Positions 52,209-63,017 of a stretch of 64,000 nt of DNA are shown here, piece by piece; position 1 is the first letter of the stretch; every line of letters begins with the position of its first letter. The notes beneath the pieces were generated by a model. The model did no database searches. It was not told the origin of the DNA and was given only the letters and a program-made list of their open reading frames with translations. The DNA comes from DATAEE01 sp963725145 (GTDB taxonomy: Bacteria > Acidobacteriota > Vicinamibacteria > Vicinamibacterales > 2-12-FULL-66-21). Location of the stretch: the NCBI GenBank assembly GCA_963725145.1, contig CAVRXL010000003.1, positions 496,001 to 560,000 of the forward strand, written 5' to 3'. Made by a program: the position numbers and the translations under genes.

Positions 52209-53202
52209 TCAGCGACCCGTCATCTGCTCCAGGTGCTCGGGGTACCGGGCGCCCTGCACAGCGACCTGTGACGCAGCGTCGATGTCGCGGAGATCGCCGG
52301 GTGTCAGTTGGACCGAGATCGCTCCTATGTTCTCTTCCAATCGCCCGAGCTTCGTGGTGCCGGGGATCGGAACAATCCAGGGCTTCTGCGCCAGCAGCCA
52401 GGCGAGCGCGATCTGGGCAGGTGTCGCCTTCTTCCGTCCGGCGATCGCGCCGAGCAGATCGATCAACGCCTGGTTCGCCTTTCGAGCCTCGGGCGTGAAC
52501 CGAGGGAGTCTGGTGCGGAAGTCGTCGCTGTCGAAAGTCGTGTTCTCGTTGATCTTCCCTGTCAGGAAGCCCCTCCCCAGCGGGCTGTACGGGACGAACC
52601 CGATACCGAGCTCTTCGAGCGTCGGCAGCACTTCCGCTTCAGGGCCCCTCGTCCAAAGCGAGTACTCGCTCTGCACCGCCGTGACCCTCTGGACGGCATG
52701 CGCGCGGCGAATCGTCTGCGCACCCGCTTCGGAAAGGCCGAAGTGCTTCACCTTGCCTTGCTGAATCAGATCCTTCACCGCTCCAGCGACGTCCTCGATG
52801 GGAACGTCCGGGTCGACCCGGTGTTGATAGAGCAGGTCGATCGCCTCGACCTGCAGGCGCTTGAGGGAAGCCTCGGCGACCTGCTTGATGTGCTCGGGCC
52901 GGCTGTCCAGGCCGATCCACTTCGGCCCTCCGTTCGGATCGAGCTTGAACCCGAACTTCGTCGCGATCGCCACTCGCCCGCGGAAGGCCGAGAGGGCTTC
53001 ACCGACGAGCTCTTCGTTGTTGAACGGGCCGTAGACTTCAGCGGTGTCGAAAAATGTGACGCCTCGATCGACGGCCGATCGGAGCGAGCGCAATCATCTC
53101 CCGCCGGTCGGGGGCCGGACCGTAGGCGAAGGTCATGCCCATGCAGCCGAGCCCCAGCGCCGATACTTCAAGGTTGCTCTTTCCAAGCGTGCGCGTCTGC
53201 AT
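52209..53202 (-). CDS. Aldo/keto reductase, frameshifted
   Basis: From ATG 53202 the N-terminus MQTRTLGKSNLEVSALGLGC and MGMTFAYG reads in one frame. The rest (SAVDRGVTFFDTAEVYGPFNNEEL onward to the end) reads in another. A single-base change near 53088 joins them to about 330 residues. The catalytic Tyr in DTAEVYG, Lys in ATKFGFK and the C-terminal IPIPGTTKLGRLEENI are those of the AKR superfamily, similar to the AKR11/13 groups. The reaction is NADPH-dependent carbonyl reduction. The substrate is unknown. Confidence 0.9.
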
Positions 53203-53221
53203 TGTTCACCTCAGTGCACGG

Positions 53222-53340
53222 CTATTTCTTCACGCCCATCCGCTTCGGCAGCCAGTCGAGCACCTGGTCATTCGAAGGCGCGCCGCCAGTCCGTTCGTAT
53301 ATCAGCCGCACGCCGGAGCGGTGATGGCCGTTCACGCAAC
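53222..53340 (-). pseudogene. Possible remnant of a hydrolase C-terminus
   Basis: The minus strand reads VRLIYERTGGAPSNDQVLDW then LPKRMGVKK and a stop, in a gap of 418 bases (53203-53620) without a full gene. The segment looks like a natural C-terminus, but I cannot name the family, and no longer frame is readable upstream. The rest of the gap holds the motif noted at 53527-53546. Confidence 0.3.
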
Positions 53341-53526
53341 GACGACCGGGTCACTGGACGTCAGCCGGCGGGATGATTAGCCCGAATCGGTGACCGGCAT
53401 CGAAACCGCCGCGAGAGCGATTAACAGTGCCGGGCAGCTGGGACGAGCATACGAACGGCTCTAGGTTGTCGTTGAAACCCTCGTTGTTTCGCGGCAACGA
53501 CCAATCATGCCGACCAGCTGATCGAC

Positions 53527-53546
53527 TACTAAAGGCCAATAGACGA
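53527..53546 (+). promoter_or_regulatory. Shared motif upstream of the epoxide hydrolase
   Basis: TACTAAAGGCCAATAGACGA, 74 bases before the start of the next gene. It matches 15 of 20 bases of TACCAAAGTCTAATGGACGG at 61331-61351 on the minus strand, in the same orientation relative to its gene. Confidence 0.4.
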
Positions 53547-53620
53547 CGCCCGGACGGGTCACCATGACTGCCGTGATCACCCACCGGTCCCGGCGGTGGT
53601 TTATCAGAAAGGAGCCGCCT

Positions 53621-54834
53621 ATGACGACCGCTCACAGAGCTGTGCAGGCAACCGCGATTCGTCCGTTTCAGGCGAAGTGTGCCGGACGCGGAACTGACCG
53701 AATTGCGCAGGCGCATCAACGCGACCAGGTGGCCTGAACGAGAAACGGTCACAGATGCATCCCAGGGAGTACAGCTCGCGACGACTCAGGCGCTGGCGCG
53801 CTATTGGGCGACAGAGTATGACTGGCGCAAGATCGAGGCAAAACTGAACGCCCTGCCGCAGTTCATGACCGAGATCGATGGACTGGACATTCATTTCATT
53901 CACGTTCGATCGAAACATGAAAATGCGTTGCCGCTCATCGTCACGCACGGATGGCCCGGCTCGATCATCGAGCAGATGAAGATCATCGATCCGCTGACCA
54001 ATCCGACGGCACATGGCGCGAGCGCATCGGACGCGTTCCATGTGGTGATTCCGTCGATGCCGGGCTACGGGTATTCAGGCAAGCCGACCACGACCGGCTG
54101 GGATCCCGCCCACATCGCGCGTGCCTGGGTCGTGCTGATGAAGCGCCTCGGATACACGAAATTATGTGGCGCAGGGCGGCGATTGGGGCGCGGTCGTCGT
54201 CGACCTGATGGGCGTGCAGGCGCCTCCGGAATTGCTCGGCATCCACACCAACATGCCCGGCATCTTTCCAGCCGACATTGACGGGGCGGCCTTTTCCGGC
54301 GCGCCGGCGCCATCGGGTCTCTCAGCCGATGAGAAACTCGCTTACGACCGTCTGCAGTTCGTCTATCAAAAGGGAATCGCCTACGGGTTCCAGATGGGGC
54401 TGCGACCGCAGACATTGTACGGAATCGCGGACTCACCCGTCGGCCTGGCGGCGTATTTCCTTGATCACGACGCGCGCAGCTACGAGCTGATCGCACGCGT
54501 CTTCGACGGACAGACCGAAGGCCTCACGCGCGACGACATCCTCGACAACATCACGATCACCTGGTTGACGAACACGGCGCTTTCTGGCGCCCGTCTCTAT
54601 TGGGAGATATTGGGCAAACTCGGGTATTTCAATGCCAAAGGCGTCTCCATCCCGGTTGCCGTGAGCGTCTTCCCGGACGAGCTCTATCCAGCCCCGCGGA
54701 GCTGGGCGGAGCGGGCGTATCCCAAACTGATCCACTACAACAAGCTCGACAAAGGCGGTCACTTCGCGGCCTGGGAACAGCCGCAACTCTTCTCAGAAGA
54801 GGTTCGCGCGGGCTTCAGATCGCTGCGCAACTAG
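53621..54834 (+). CDS. Epoxide hydrolase-family alpha/beta hydrolase, two frame breaks
   Basis: The start ATG 53621 follows AAAGGAG. The first residues read in one frame (TTAHRAVQATAIRPFQAK). The EHN domain (PDAELTELRRRINATRWP) and the core to GYTKL read in a second. GGDWGAVVVDLMGVQAPPEL to the end reads in a third. Changes lie near 53675 and 54170. The oxyanion motif HGWPGS, the nucleophile Asp in GGDWGA, and the His of GGHFAAWEQP are present, as in microsomal-type epoxide hydrolases. Joined length is about 403 residues. The substrate is unknown. Confidence 0.88.
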
Positions 54835-54920
54835 CGAGCAGAGGGTGGCTGATGACGTCGACGGCAATCGGCGACGCTTTCTCGGCGCGGCTGCGATGAC
54901 GATCGCAGCCGCGCACATTT

Positions 54921-57900
54921 TTACGCGCTGAACCGCTCCCAACGCTCGCGGACCGTCCGCAAAAAAGCCTGAAAGGCCGGATCGTCCCGGATCTTCGCCA
55001 CCAATACGTCGTGCTCGGCAAGAAACGGATAATTGATGAATCCTCGGTCGGCCGCGACGCGCAACCAACACACCGCGCGTTCGGCGTCGCCGAGCAACGC
55101 GTAGCACCAGGCCAGAAAGCGCGCGAACATATCCGAGATCGTGCCGACACGCGTGAATTCATCCACGAGTTTCGCGAGATCTTCGTGGATCGTTCCGTCG
55201 ACCGCAGCCCGCATGCACGCGCCGAGGCGGGCGCCAAGCGAACCCTGCACGTCGGCGCCGAACCCGCCGAGGACGACGGCGGCCTCGTCCAGCTGTCCCG
55301 CGCGCACCAGGTTCATGCCGTAGAACAGTCTGGCCATGGGACTCGACGGATCCATCTCCAGCATCTCGCGATACGCGGCCACGGCCGTCTCGGACCGGCC
55401 TTCGAGCATGTCGACATAGCCGCGGAGCGCTTGGCTCAGCGGATTCAACGGGTCCACCGCGCTGAAGCGCTCGACGAGCGGCCGCGCCCGGTCGACGCGA
55501 CCGGAGATCAGGTAGCAGTTGCTCAGGATGCTCAGGGCATCGGCATTGTTGGGATCGGCGTCGAGCGCGGCCTGGAAGTCACGCACCGCGTCGGCGACGC
55601 GCGCTCGGGCGAAATGGATCCCGCCACGCAGGAGAAGCCCCTCGGGAAGCGTGGGATCGAGGGCCGCCGCCTTTCGGGCGCACTCCTCGGCCGCCGTCAC
55701 CGGAGCCTCGCTCAGATCGATGCCGGCCTCGCGCGACAGCACGTGCGCGAGGCCCATCGTCGCGTACAGCAGCGCGTTTTCGCCCACGATCCTCAGGCCG
55801 TTGGACAAAATCTGGATGGCGTGGTCGATCGCATCCTTCCGCCAGCGCCAGATCTGCTGCCTGGCGCGGAGGTAGCATTCGTGCGCGTGCACGTTCGGGA
55901 TCGGCCGCGCGGCAAGACGGGCGTCCTCCTCCGGGGTGAGCCGCACCTTGAGTGCCTCGGCGATTGTTCGCGCGAGCCGTTCCTGGATCGCGAAGACGTC
56001 GTCCAGCACCCCGTCGTACCGATCGCTCCATAGGCAGGCGTTCGTCGAGGCGTTCACGAGCTGAGCGGTCACTCGGAGCCGGTCTCCGGCGCGGCGTACG
56101 CTGCCTTCGACGACGTACTGCACGCCGAGCTCCGCCGCGATGGAGCGAGCATCTTTCGCGATGCCCTTGCAGGCCATGGCCGACGTGCGGCAGATGACGC
56201 GGAGGTCCCGGAGCTTCGAGAGATCGCCGATGAGCTCGTCGGTGAGGCCGTCAGCGAAGTAGTCGTTATCGCGATCGGCGCTGAGATTCGCAAAGGGAAG
56301 AACCACGAGGGAGTTCCGAGCCGCGAGCGTCGAGACGGGGACACGTGCGGCGGGCGGCTGAGCGCCGTCCAGAGAAATCGGCTCCAGACCGAACTGGATG
56401 GCTCGAGACAGAGACATCGCGCGCCCATCGGCCAATGCCGCTCGAAACACGCTGTCTCCCAGCCGATCCTTCATGGCGTCGAGGTAACGGTCCCCTATCC
56501 ATCTCTTGTAGCTGGCTTGAACCGGTGCGCCCACGCTCTCGAGCAGACCCTCCATGGCGCCACGGAGCCGAGCCGCGCGGAGAGGATGTCCGTCCGCTGC
56601 CTCGGCTCCCGACAGTATCCCGAGGCACCAGGCGATACCCAGGCGGTCTCCGAATTCCTGATAGAGGACCAGACCCTCGACGCACAGAGCCCTTGCCTCC
56701 GCGTGGCGCTGTTGAACGACCCGGAGCAACGCGAGATCGGATAGCGAGATCCCCATGCCCCATCTCTCTCCCCGCCGGCGCACCCACTCAAGCGACTCCT
56801 CGTGCAGGCGGCCGGCGCGGTCGAAGTCGCCCTCGTGCATGGCGTGGTACGCGAGACAAGCGAGAGAGGGGCCCTGCATCCATGGGCTGGGACTCGCCCG
56901 CGCCGCAATCTGCCCCTGGGTGGCGATTCGTGCACTCGCCGCGATGTCGCCACCCTCCAGGGCAGCGAGCGCGCTCATGCCAAGAGAAAACCCGACGACG
57001 GACAAGTCTCCTGCGGCCCGCCCGAGCGTCGCACTCTCTTCCAGCAGGAGTCGCGAACGGACCAGATCGCCCTGAAAAAAGGTCAGGGTGCCGAGCCCCA
57101 TGAGCGCTTTGGCCCGGAGCGCGAGTGGCGTGTTACCGCTGGCTGACAGCGCGCGCTCCAGGCATTCCTGCCCCTCGCGGAAGTAGCCTTGCTTCATCCA
57201 GAACCAGAACAGCGCCGTCGCGAGCTCCAAACTCCGCTCGCCACGTGCCGGCGCCGCCAGGCTCCACTGCAGTGCCATCCGAAGGTTGTCGTGTTCGCGA
57301 TCCAGTCGATTGAGCCACGAGACCTGCCCCGTGCTGGTCAGCTCGGGCTCAGCGCGTCGAACCAGCTCGTGACAAAAAGCCAGATGGCGGTCACGCAGGC
57401 GTTCGGCTTCGGCTGATTGCAGCAGGCGCTCCCGCCCATACTGACGCACGGCCTCGAGGCATCGATACCGTCGGCTCGCATCGATGTCGCTGTCTACACT
57501 GACGAGTGACTTTTCGACGAGGCGCGACAGGAGATCCGACACGTCTTCCCCCTCGCCGTTACCGGAGGTCACCTCCTCCGCCGCTTCCATCGTCCATCCC
57601 CCGGCGAATACCGAGAGCCTGCGCAGCAGCCGGCGTTCCGGGTCCGACAGCAGGCAGTAGCTCCAGTCCACAGTTGCCTCGAGGGTGCGCTGGCGCGCGA
57701 CCCCTGTGCGGCTTCCTCCTGTGATCAGGAGGAAACGATCGTTCAGCCCGGAGCTGATCTGTTCTATCGAGAGCACCGTCAGTCGAGCTGCGGCCAGCTC
57801 GAGCGCGAGCGGGATGCCATCGAGCCGGGCGCACACCTGAGCGACGACGGCGGCGTTGGCCTCGGTCACGCTGAACGCGGGGTCGACGGCAGCGGCGCGC

Positions 57901-58818
57901 TCGACAAACAACCTCACCGCGTCGTACTGCAGCAGCGTCCTGGCGGAGGCTACCTGACGCGGATCCGGGAAAGAGAGAGAAGGGACTCGCCAAACTGTTT
58001 CGCCGGTGATGCCCAGTCGCTCGCGGCTCGTCGCCAGGATGCACAGTCGCACGGCGCCGCGGAGCAGCGCTTCCGCGAGTTGAGCGCACGCCGAAATCAG
58101 GTGTTCGCAATTGTCGAGGACCAGAAGGATCTGCCGATCGCGGATGTAGTCTCCGAGCGTTTCGTGGAGGGGTCGGTTCGGCCCCTCTCGAACGTTGAGT
58201 ACCTGATGCCACAGTCTGAGTGACCAGGCTCGGATCGGATAGATCCGCCAAATCGACCATCCATACGCCGTCGGAAAAACGATCGAGCACGTTCGCGGCC
58301 AGTTCCAGCGCCAGCCGCGTCTTGCCACACCCGCCGGCGCCCGTGAGCGTCAGCAGGCGAGTGGATGCCGTGAGTCGCAGGAGCTCCGCGACTTCATGAT
58401 CGCGCCCGATGAAGTTTGTAAGCGCCACGGGCAGGTTGTGACGGCGAGCGTCGGGGACGGTCGTCTTTGCGGCCGCCGCGTAGGCATTTACGTTGCGGTC
58501 GCGACTCTCGGTCGCCGGCGCCTGGCGGAAGGCGTAACCGAAGCGATGCACGGTCCGGATAAAACGGGGATGAACTGCGTCATCGCCGAGCGCCTCGCGG
58601 ATTTCGCTCACCAGATTCGTGAGGTTTTTCTCCACCACGAAGGTGCCGGGCCAGAGGCGGTCCTGCAACTCGGTCCTGGAGAGCGCCTTGGGATGGTTTT
58701 TGACCAGGATGCCGAGTAATTGAAACGCTTTCGGCGAAAGTGGGACCGGTGTGCCTGCGCGCGCCAGCTCATGCGTATTGAGATCGAGCACGAAGTCCCC
58801 GAACGCCCAGCACTCCAC
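54921..58818 (-). CDS. Large transcriptional regulator: winged helix, NB-ARC-like ATPase, TPR, TolB-like, TPR; frameshifted
   Basis: From ATG 58818 residues about 1-100 are an OmpR-type winged helix (FGDFVLDLNTHELARAG, KFIRTVHRFGYAF-like end). They are followed by an ATPase with Walker A LTGAGGCGKTRLALEL. The rest begins with VLNVREGPNRPLHETLGDYI and LLVLDNCEHLISACAQLAE in another frame. A change near 58207 joins them to about 1299 residues. A long TPR region, the TolB-like segment LVVLPFANLSADRDNDYF with YVVEGSVRRAGDRLRVTAQL, and further TPRs follow. This is a STAND-like regulator. The ligand and regulon are unknown. It is divergent from the di-haem gene. Confidence 0.9.
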
Positions 58819-58935
58819 GGCCGGCCATGCTAGTACCGCCCGGAGCTCCTGCCAAACCCCTGCCGATTCCCTGCCGCACGCATGCGACTTCCCCCCACCG
58901 ACCGGCTACGTTGTCGATCGTCCAGGAGATTCGCC

Positions 58936-60147
58936 ATGCATCGATCTTCCATTGCCCTGGTGTCGGCGGCAGTCCTGACCGGCGCCCTCGCAGCATCCAT
59001 TCACGCGCGCGTTCCCTCGTCGCGGATACCCGGCGGGGCCTCGACAGGCAAGGCCAGTGAAGGGCACCGTCTCTTCAACCATGAAACCTTCGGCGGCAAC
59101 GGCCGCACCTGCGCGACCTGCCACTCCGGTCATGACGGCACGATCACCCTGGAAGAAGTGGGTGAACGCCTTCTGGAAGACCCCTCGGACGCCCTCTTCC
59201 TCCATGACGGCCTCGACGACTTCTTCAGCGGCACGACTCGAATCGCCGCCCACGCCACGATTCTGATCGAACGCGAGCTGCCGGAGGGTGTCGTCCTCGT
59301 GGATGACCCTTCGGCGACCTCCGTCGTCTTCGCTCGCGGCGTCCCGAGTACCGTGAACACACCCGCGCTCGATCCAGCGTTGATGTACGACCTCCGAAAC
59401 CCCAACTTGCAGGATCAGGCGTCTGGAGCGATCGATCGTCATGCGCAGGCCACGGTCCCGCCCTCGGCCGAACAACTCGACGCCATCGCCGAGTTTCAGC
59501 GGACGGACAAGCGATTCTTCTCGAGCAAGGCGCTGAAGGCGTTCGCGGAAGGCCGCCCGGCGCCGGAGCTTCCGGCAGGCAGGACGGCCTCCCAGAAGCG
59601 CGGCCGCGAATTTTTTGTCGATGCGCCCTGGGCCCCTCCCAGCAAGAAGGGGGCGTGCGCCTTCTGTCACAGCGGGCCCATGCTGAACACAGCGAACCAG
59701 TTCACCACCGCCGCAACGGGTGCGCCGCCGGGCTGGCGTGCGTTCGACATCCTGGTGAGCTCGCGAAACCTCATGAACAATCCGGTCCACACGTTCGCGG
59801 TCACCGATTCGTGCAACACCACTCTCGGGGTGCGTTCACCCGATCCGGGGATCATGATGACCGGGGTGTACAACATCCCGATGTTGGCGCAGTTTCTTCC
59901 GCCCAAAGAGTCCTGCATCCTGCACCCCGCGTTCTTCGCGAACATGTTCAAGACACCGCAGCTCCGGGGCGTGAGGCACACGGCGCCGTACTTTCATGAC
60001 AACTCGGCGAAGAGCCTCGAAGACGTGATGGAACAGTACGTGTTCTTCTTCACCTCCAATCTCGGTTTCCCGATAACTGATTCGAACATCCTGCTGACCG
60101 AGCAGGACGTCAAGGACATCATCGCGTTTCTGCGGCTGCTGCGGTAA
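58936..60147 (+). CDS. Exported di-haem cytochrome c peroxidase-like protein
   Basis: A 403-residue protein with a signal helix (SIALVSAAVLTGALAASIHA). Two haem motifs are present: CATCH at about 59-63 and CAFCH at about 241-245. The region TPQLRGVRHTAPYFHDNSAKSLEDVMEQY is the C-terminal signature of MauG/cytochrome c peroxidase-like proteins. Probable location is the periplasm. The oxidised substrate is unknown. The gene stands alone, divergent from the large regulator. Confidence 0.92.
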   Translation: MHRSSIALVSAAVLTGALAASIHARVPSSRIPGGASTGKASEGHRLFNHETFGGNGRTCATCHSGHDGTITLEEVGERLLEDPSDALFLHDGLDDFFSGTTRIAAHATILIERELPEGVVLVDDPSATSVVFARGVPSTVNTPALDPALMYDLRNPNLQDQASGAIDRHAQATVPPSAEQLDAIAEFQRTDKRFFSSKALKAFAEGRPAPELPAGRTASQKRGREFFVDAPWAPPSKKGACAFCHSGPMLNTANQFTTAATGAPPGWRAFDILVSSRNLMNNPVHTFAVTDSCNTTLGVRSPDPGIMMTGVYNIPMLAQFLPPKESCILHPAFFANMFKTPQLRGVRHTAPYFHDNSAKSLEDVMEQYVFFFTSNLGFPITDSNILLTEQDVKDIIAFLRLLR

Positions 60148-60184
60148 CGGTACGTTCAATGTGGAGCCGACCGTCGGCCGACTG

Positions 60185-60811
60185 TCAGTGTTTCGGCGCG
60201 GCCCGAACGCCCAGGCGGGCGGCCATGGTCACCAGGTCAGGAAGCGATTCGGCCTTCATCTTGCGCATCACCTGACCTCTGTGCGCCTTCACGGTGATCT
60301 CGCTGATGCCGAGCTCGCCACCGACCTGTTTGTTCAACAGCCCGGAAACGACGAATGCCATGACCTCGCGTTCGCGCGGCGTCAGTGACCCATAGCAGGT
60401 CCTCAACGCTCGCACCTCCGCGTCGAGACGGAGCGTGGCGCGACTGCGTTCGATGGCACCGCGAATGGCGTTCAACAGCACATCGTCCTTGAACGGCTTC
60501 GTCAGGAACTCGACGGCTCCCGCCTTCATCGCCTGCACGCTCATGGGCACGTCGCCGTGTCCGGTGATGAAGATGATCGGCATGTCCGTCCGCTCGGCGA
60601 GCTGCTGCTGCAGCTCGAGACCGTTGAGTCCCGGCAGCGTCACGTCGAGCACGAGGCAGCACGGAACAGTCGCGCGAGGCCGGGAAAGGAATTCCTGCGC
60701 CGACGCGAAGGTTTCGGGTTGCCATCCGGCGGTTCTGATGAGCAATTCCAGCGATTCGCGCACGGAGATGTCGTCGTCAACGACGAAGACAACGGATGTG
60801 ACGTCCGGCAT
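60185..60811 (-). CDS. FixJ-type response regulator
   Basis: A 208-residue protein. The receiver (VVFVVDDDISVRESLELLIR, LVLDVTLPGLNG with the acceptor Asp, FLTKPFKDDVLL with the Lys) is followed by a LuxR-type DNA-binding domain (LTPREREVMAFVVSGLLNKQVG, ISEITVKAHRGQVMRKM). ATG 60811 begins the receiver. An upstream ATG (60889) would add a non-conserved leader. It probably belongs with the single-domain receiver and the histidine kinase just upstream on the same strand. Confidence 0.93.
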   Translation of the reverse strand: MPDVTSVVFVVDDDISVRESLELLIRTAGWQPETFASAQEFLSRPRATVPCCLVLDVTLPGLNGLELQQQLAERTDMPIIFITGHGDVPMSVQAMKAGAVEFLTKPFKDDVLLNAIRGAIERSRATLRLDAEVRALRTCYGSLTPREREVMAFVVSGLLNKQVGGELGISEITVKAHRGQVMRKMKAESLPDLVTMAARLGVRAAPKH

Positions 60812-60900
60812 GGTGACGACCTCGACCGCACGGACTGCGGACGACGAACGCACAGTATACGGCCCTCGAACGACGTTCTCTGTAAACATCGTTGGCAGAC

Positions 60901-61272
60901 CTACCTCGCTCGAAGCGCGGCGTTGAGCGCGTCGAGCAGCGCCGCCTCGCTGAATGGCTTGAACAGGCACTCCACTGCGCCCTGCGCGAGCAGTCGCGGC
61001 CGGACGGTGCTGTCTCCGTTGGCGGTGATGAAGACAATCGGGATCTTCAGCCGCCGGCGTATCAGTTCCTGTTGAAGCTCTGGACCCGACATACCAGGCA
61101 TCGCGATGTCGAGGATGAGGCAGCTCGTCTCGTTGACCGCCTCCGAGGCGAGGAACGCTTCGGCCGATGAGAACGCCTGGGCGGCACAGCCGAACTGCCG
61201 CAGCAAGTCTGGCAGCGACTCACGCACGGACTCGTCGTCGTCGACCACCGACACGAGCGAACGCTCGCGCAT
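60901..61272 (-). CDS. Single-domain receiver protein (FixJ-like receiver)
   Basis: A 123-residue receiver: VSVVDDDESVRESLPDLLRQFG, LILDIAMPGMSG with the acceptor Asp, VFITANGD, and ECLFKPFSEAALL with the Lys. There is no output domain. It lies between the histidine kinase and the FixJ-type regulator, so it may relay or buffer phosphate between the two. A copy of the shared motif lies 60 bases upstream of its ATG. Confidence 0.92.
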   Translation of the reverse strand: MRERSLVSVVDDDESVRESLPDLLRQFGCAAQAFSSAEAFLASEAVNETSCLILDIAMPGMSGPELQQELIRRRLKIPIVFITANGDSTVRPRLLAQGAVECLFKPFSEAALLDALNAALRAR

Positions 61273-61330
61273 CAGGATTCCCTCATAACGTGTGCCTCGT
61301 CCGTCATGAGGATGCGACACTCTGCCGACG

Positions 61331-61352
61331 ACCGTCCATTAGACTTTGGTAT
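61331..61352 (-). promoter_or_regulatory. Shared motif upstream of the single-domain receiver
   Basis: On the minus strand ATACCAAAGTCTAATGGACG. The motif overlaps the last codons of the histidine kinase (stop TAA) and lies 60 bases before the receiver ATG. Close copies are at 63744-63764 and 63811-63832. Confidence 0.5.
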
Positions 61353-62913
61353 TGCCCGCCAGCGCCGGGTCCGTGATGCTCGCTGGACCGCTGGGAATGG
61401 AAAACGAGAACGTGGCCCCAGGTCCGTCATTCGGTTCTGCCCAGAGACGACCATGATGTCTCTCGACGATCGAGCGGCTGACAGACAACCCGATGCCCAT
61501 GCCGCCGCTCTTGGTCGTGTAGAACGCGTCGAACAGCTTGTCCATGCCCTGACGGTCGATCCCGACACCGGCATCCCGCACCGTCACGCGCACACGATCC
61601 CGGCCTTCCCGTTCGGTTCTGATCAGTACGTGCCGCGGGCGATCGTCGACGCCGACCATCGCGTCCGAGGCGTTGCGAAGCAGGTTCAGGATCACCTGCT
61701 GAAGCTGGACACGATCGCCAACGATCGCCGGGAGATCGTCGGCGAGCTCCGACTGAACGATCGACGCGGTTTCGCTGAAGCTCACTCACTGACAGCGCAA
61801 TGACCTCTCGCGTGGCCTCGTTCAGGTCCAGCGGCTCCAGCGTGAATTCCTTCTTGCTGAATAGAGCACGCAAGCGCGCGATCACATCCGCGGCGCGGTT
61901 GCCATCGCGAATCGTCCGCCTCGCGGTTTCGCGCGCACCATCAACGTCCGGAGGAGTGGCGTCCAACATCCGAAGGCACGTACTGGCGTTGGTGATGATC
62001 CCCGAGAGCGGCTGGTTGACCTCATGGGCGATCGAAGCCGTCAAGGTGCTCAGCGTCGTGACCCGTGCGACATGGGCGAGCTCCGTGCGAGCCTTGTTCA
62101 GCGCCTCCTCGGCGCGTTTGCGCTCGTCAATGTCGATGGCGCCGATGAACAGCGGACGACCCGCGATTTCGCTCCATCACGTGAGCCGAACGGCGGCAGA
62201 TGCCACGTTCGCCGGCCGAGGTGATGATGCGGAAGGCCATATCGAATTCGAAGGGGCCTCCAGGACGCGCATCGAACGGCGGAAGTGCTCGTACGACGCG
62301 TGGGAGATCCTCAGGATGTGATCGTGCCGCCGGCCCCCCAGCGCTTGAGCTCCTCCAGCGTTTTGCCGAAGTACGGAAGGCCTCGGGAATCGGGCGGTTG
62401 ACGCAAGTCCGTGATGCACCGCCGGGCGTCAAGCCCGCGATGAGGCCTGGAGATGCTGTCGCACGATCAGGCGCCGACTCGCGTTCGCTTTCGCGCAGCG
62501 CGTCCTCGGCGCGCTTCCGCTCGTCGATGTCCGTCAACAGCACGCACCAGCGAACGATGGGGCCGCCTGCCTCGCGCAGCGGAAAGCCGTTGTTCTGGAA
62601 CCAACGGTACACGCCGTCCGAGCGCCGGAGCCGCTGCACGATCTCGTATGGCCTGCCCGAGCCGATCGATTCCGTGAAGGCCTGGATGACGTGAGGCAGG
62701 TCCTCGGGGTGAACGGTGTCGTTCGTCCCCCATTGCTTCATCGTCCTCGAGCGTCCTTCCGGTGTATTCGAGGACCTGGCGGTTGACGAACTGGACCTCA
62801 CCGGCCGCCGTCAAGAGCGCGACCAGGCCTGGAATGCTGTCCACGAGCAGGCGCGAATCGCGCTCGCTCTCGGGCAGCGTTTCATTGGGGTCACGTGCCG
62901 TGTCTTTCGGCAT
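61339..62913 (-). CDS. PAS-PAS histidine kinase, several frame breaks
   Basis: From ATG 62913 come a PAS domain (LVDSIPGLVALLTAAGEVQF), then after a change near 62740 its end (HPEDLPHVIQAFTESIGSGR, LTDIDERKRAEDALRESE). A second PAS follows through changes near 62480 and 62190. HisKA has MTASIAHEVNQPLSGIITNA with the phosphorylated His. The ATPase (LQQVILNLLRNASDAMV, VRDAGVGIDRQGMDKLFDAF, GGMGIGLSVSRSIVERHHG) follows another change near 61780. Total is about 520 residues. Homology is continuous, so I read it as one gene, soluble and partner of the following receivers. Confidence 0.8.
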
Positions 62914-63017
62914 GGCGGACGCCTCCCGTGCGTAATCGCCCCATCAGGCGTATCCGCACAGGGTAGCGCACCGCCATGCGTCTGCGGTCTCCGATCATTT
63001 CACGGACCTACCCAGGC

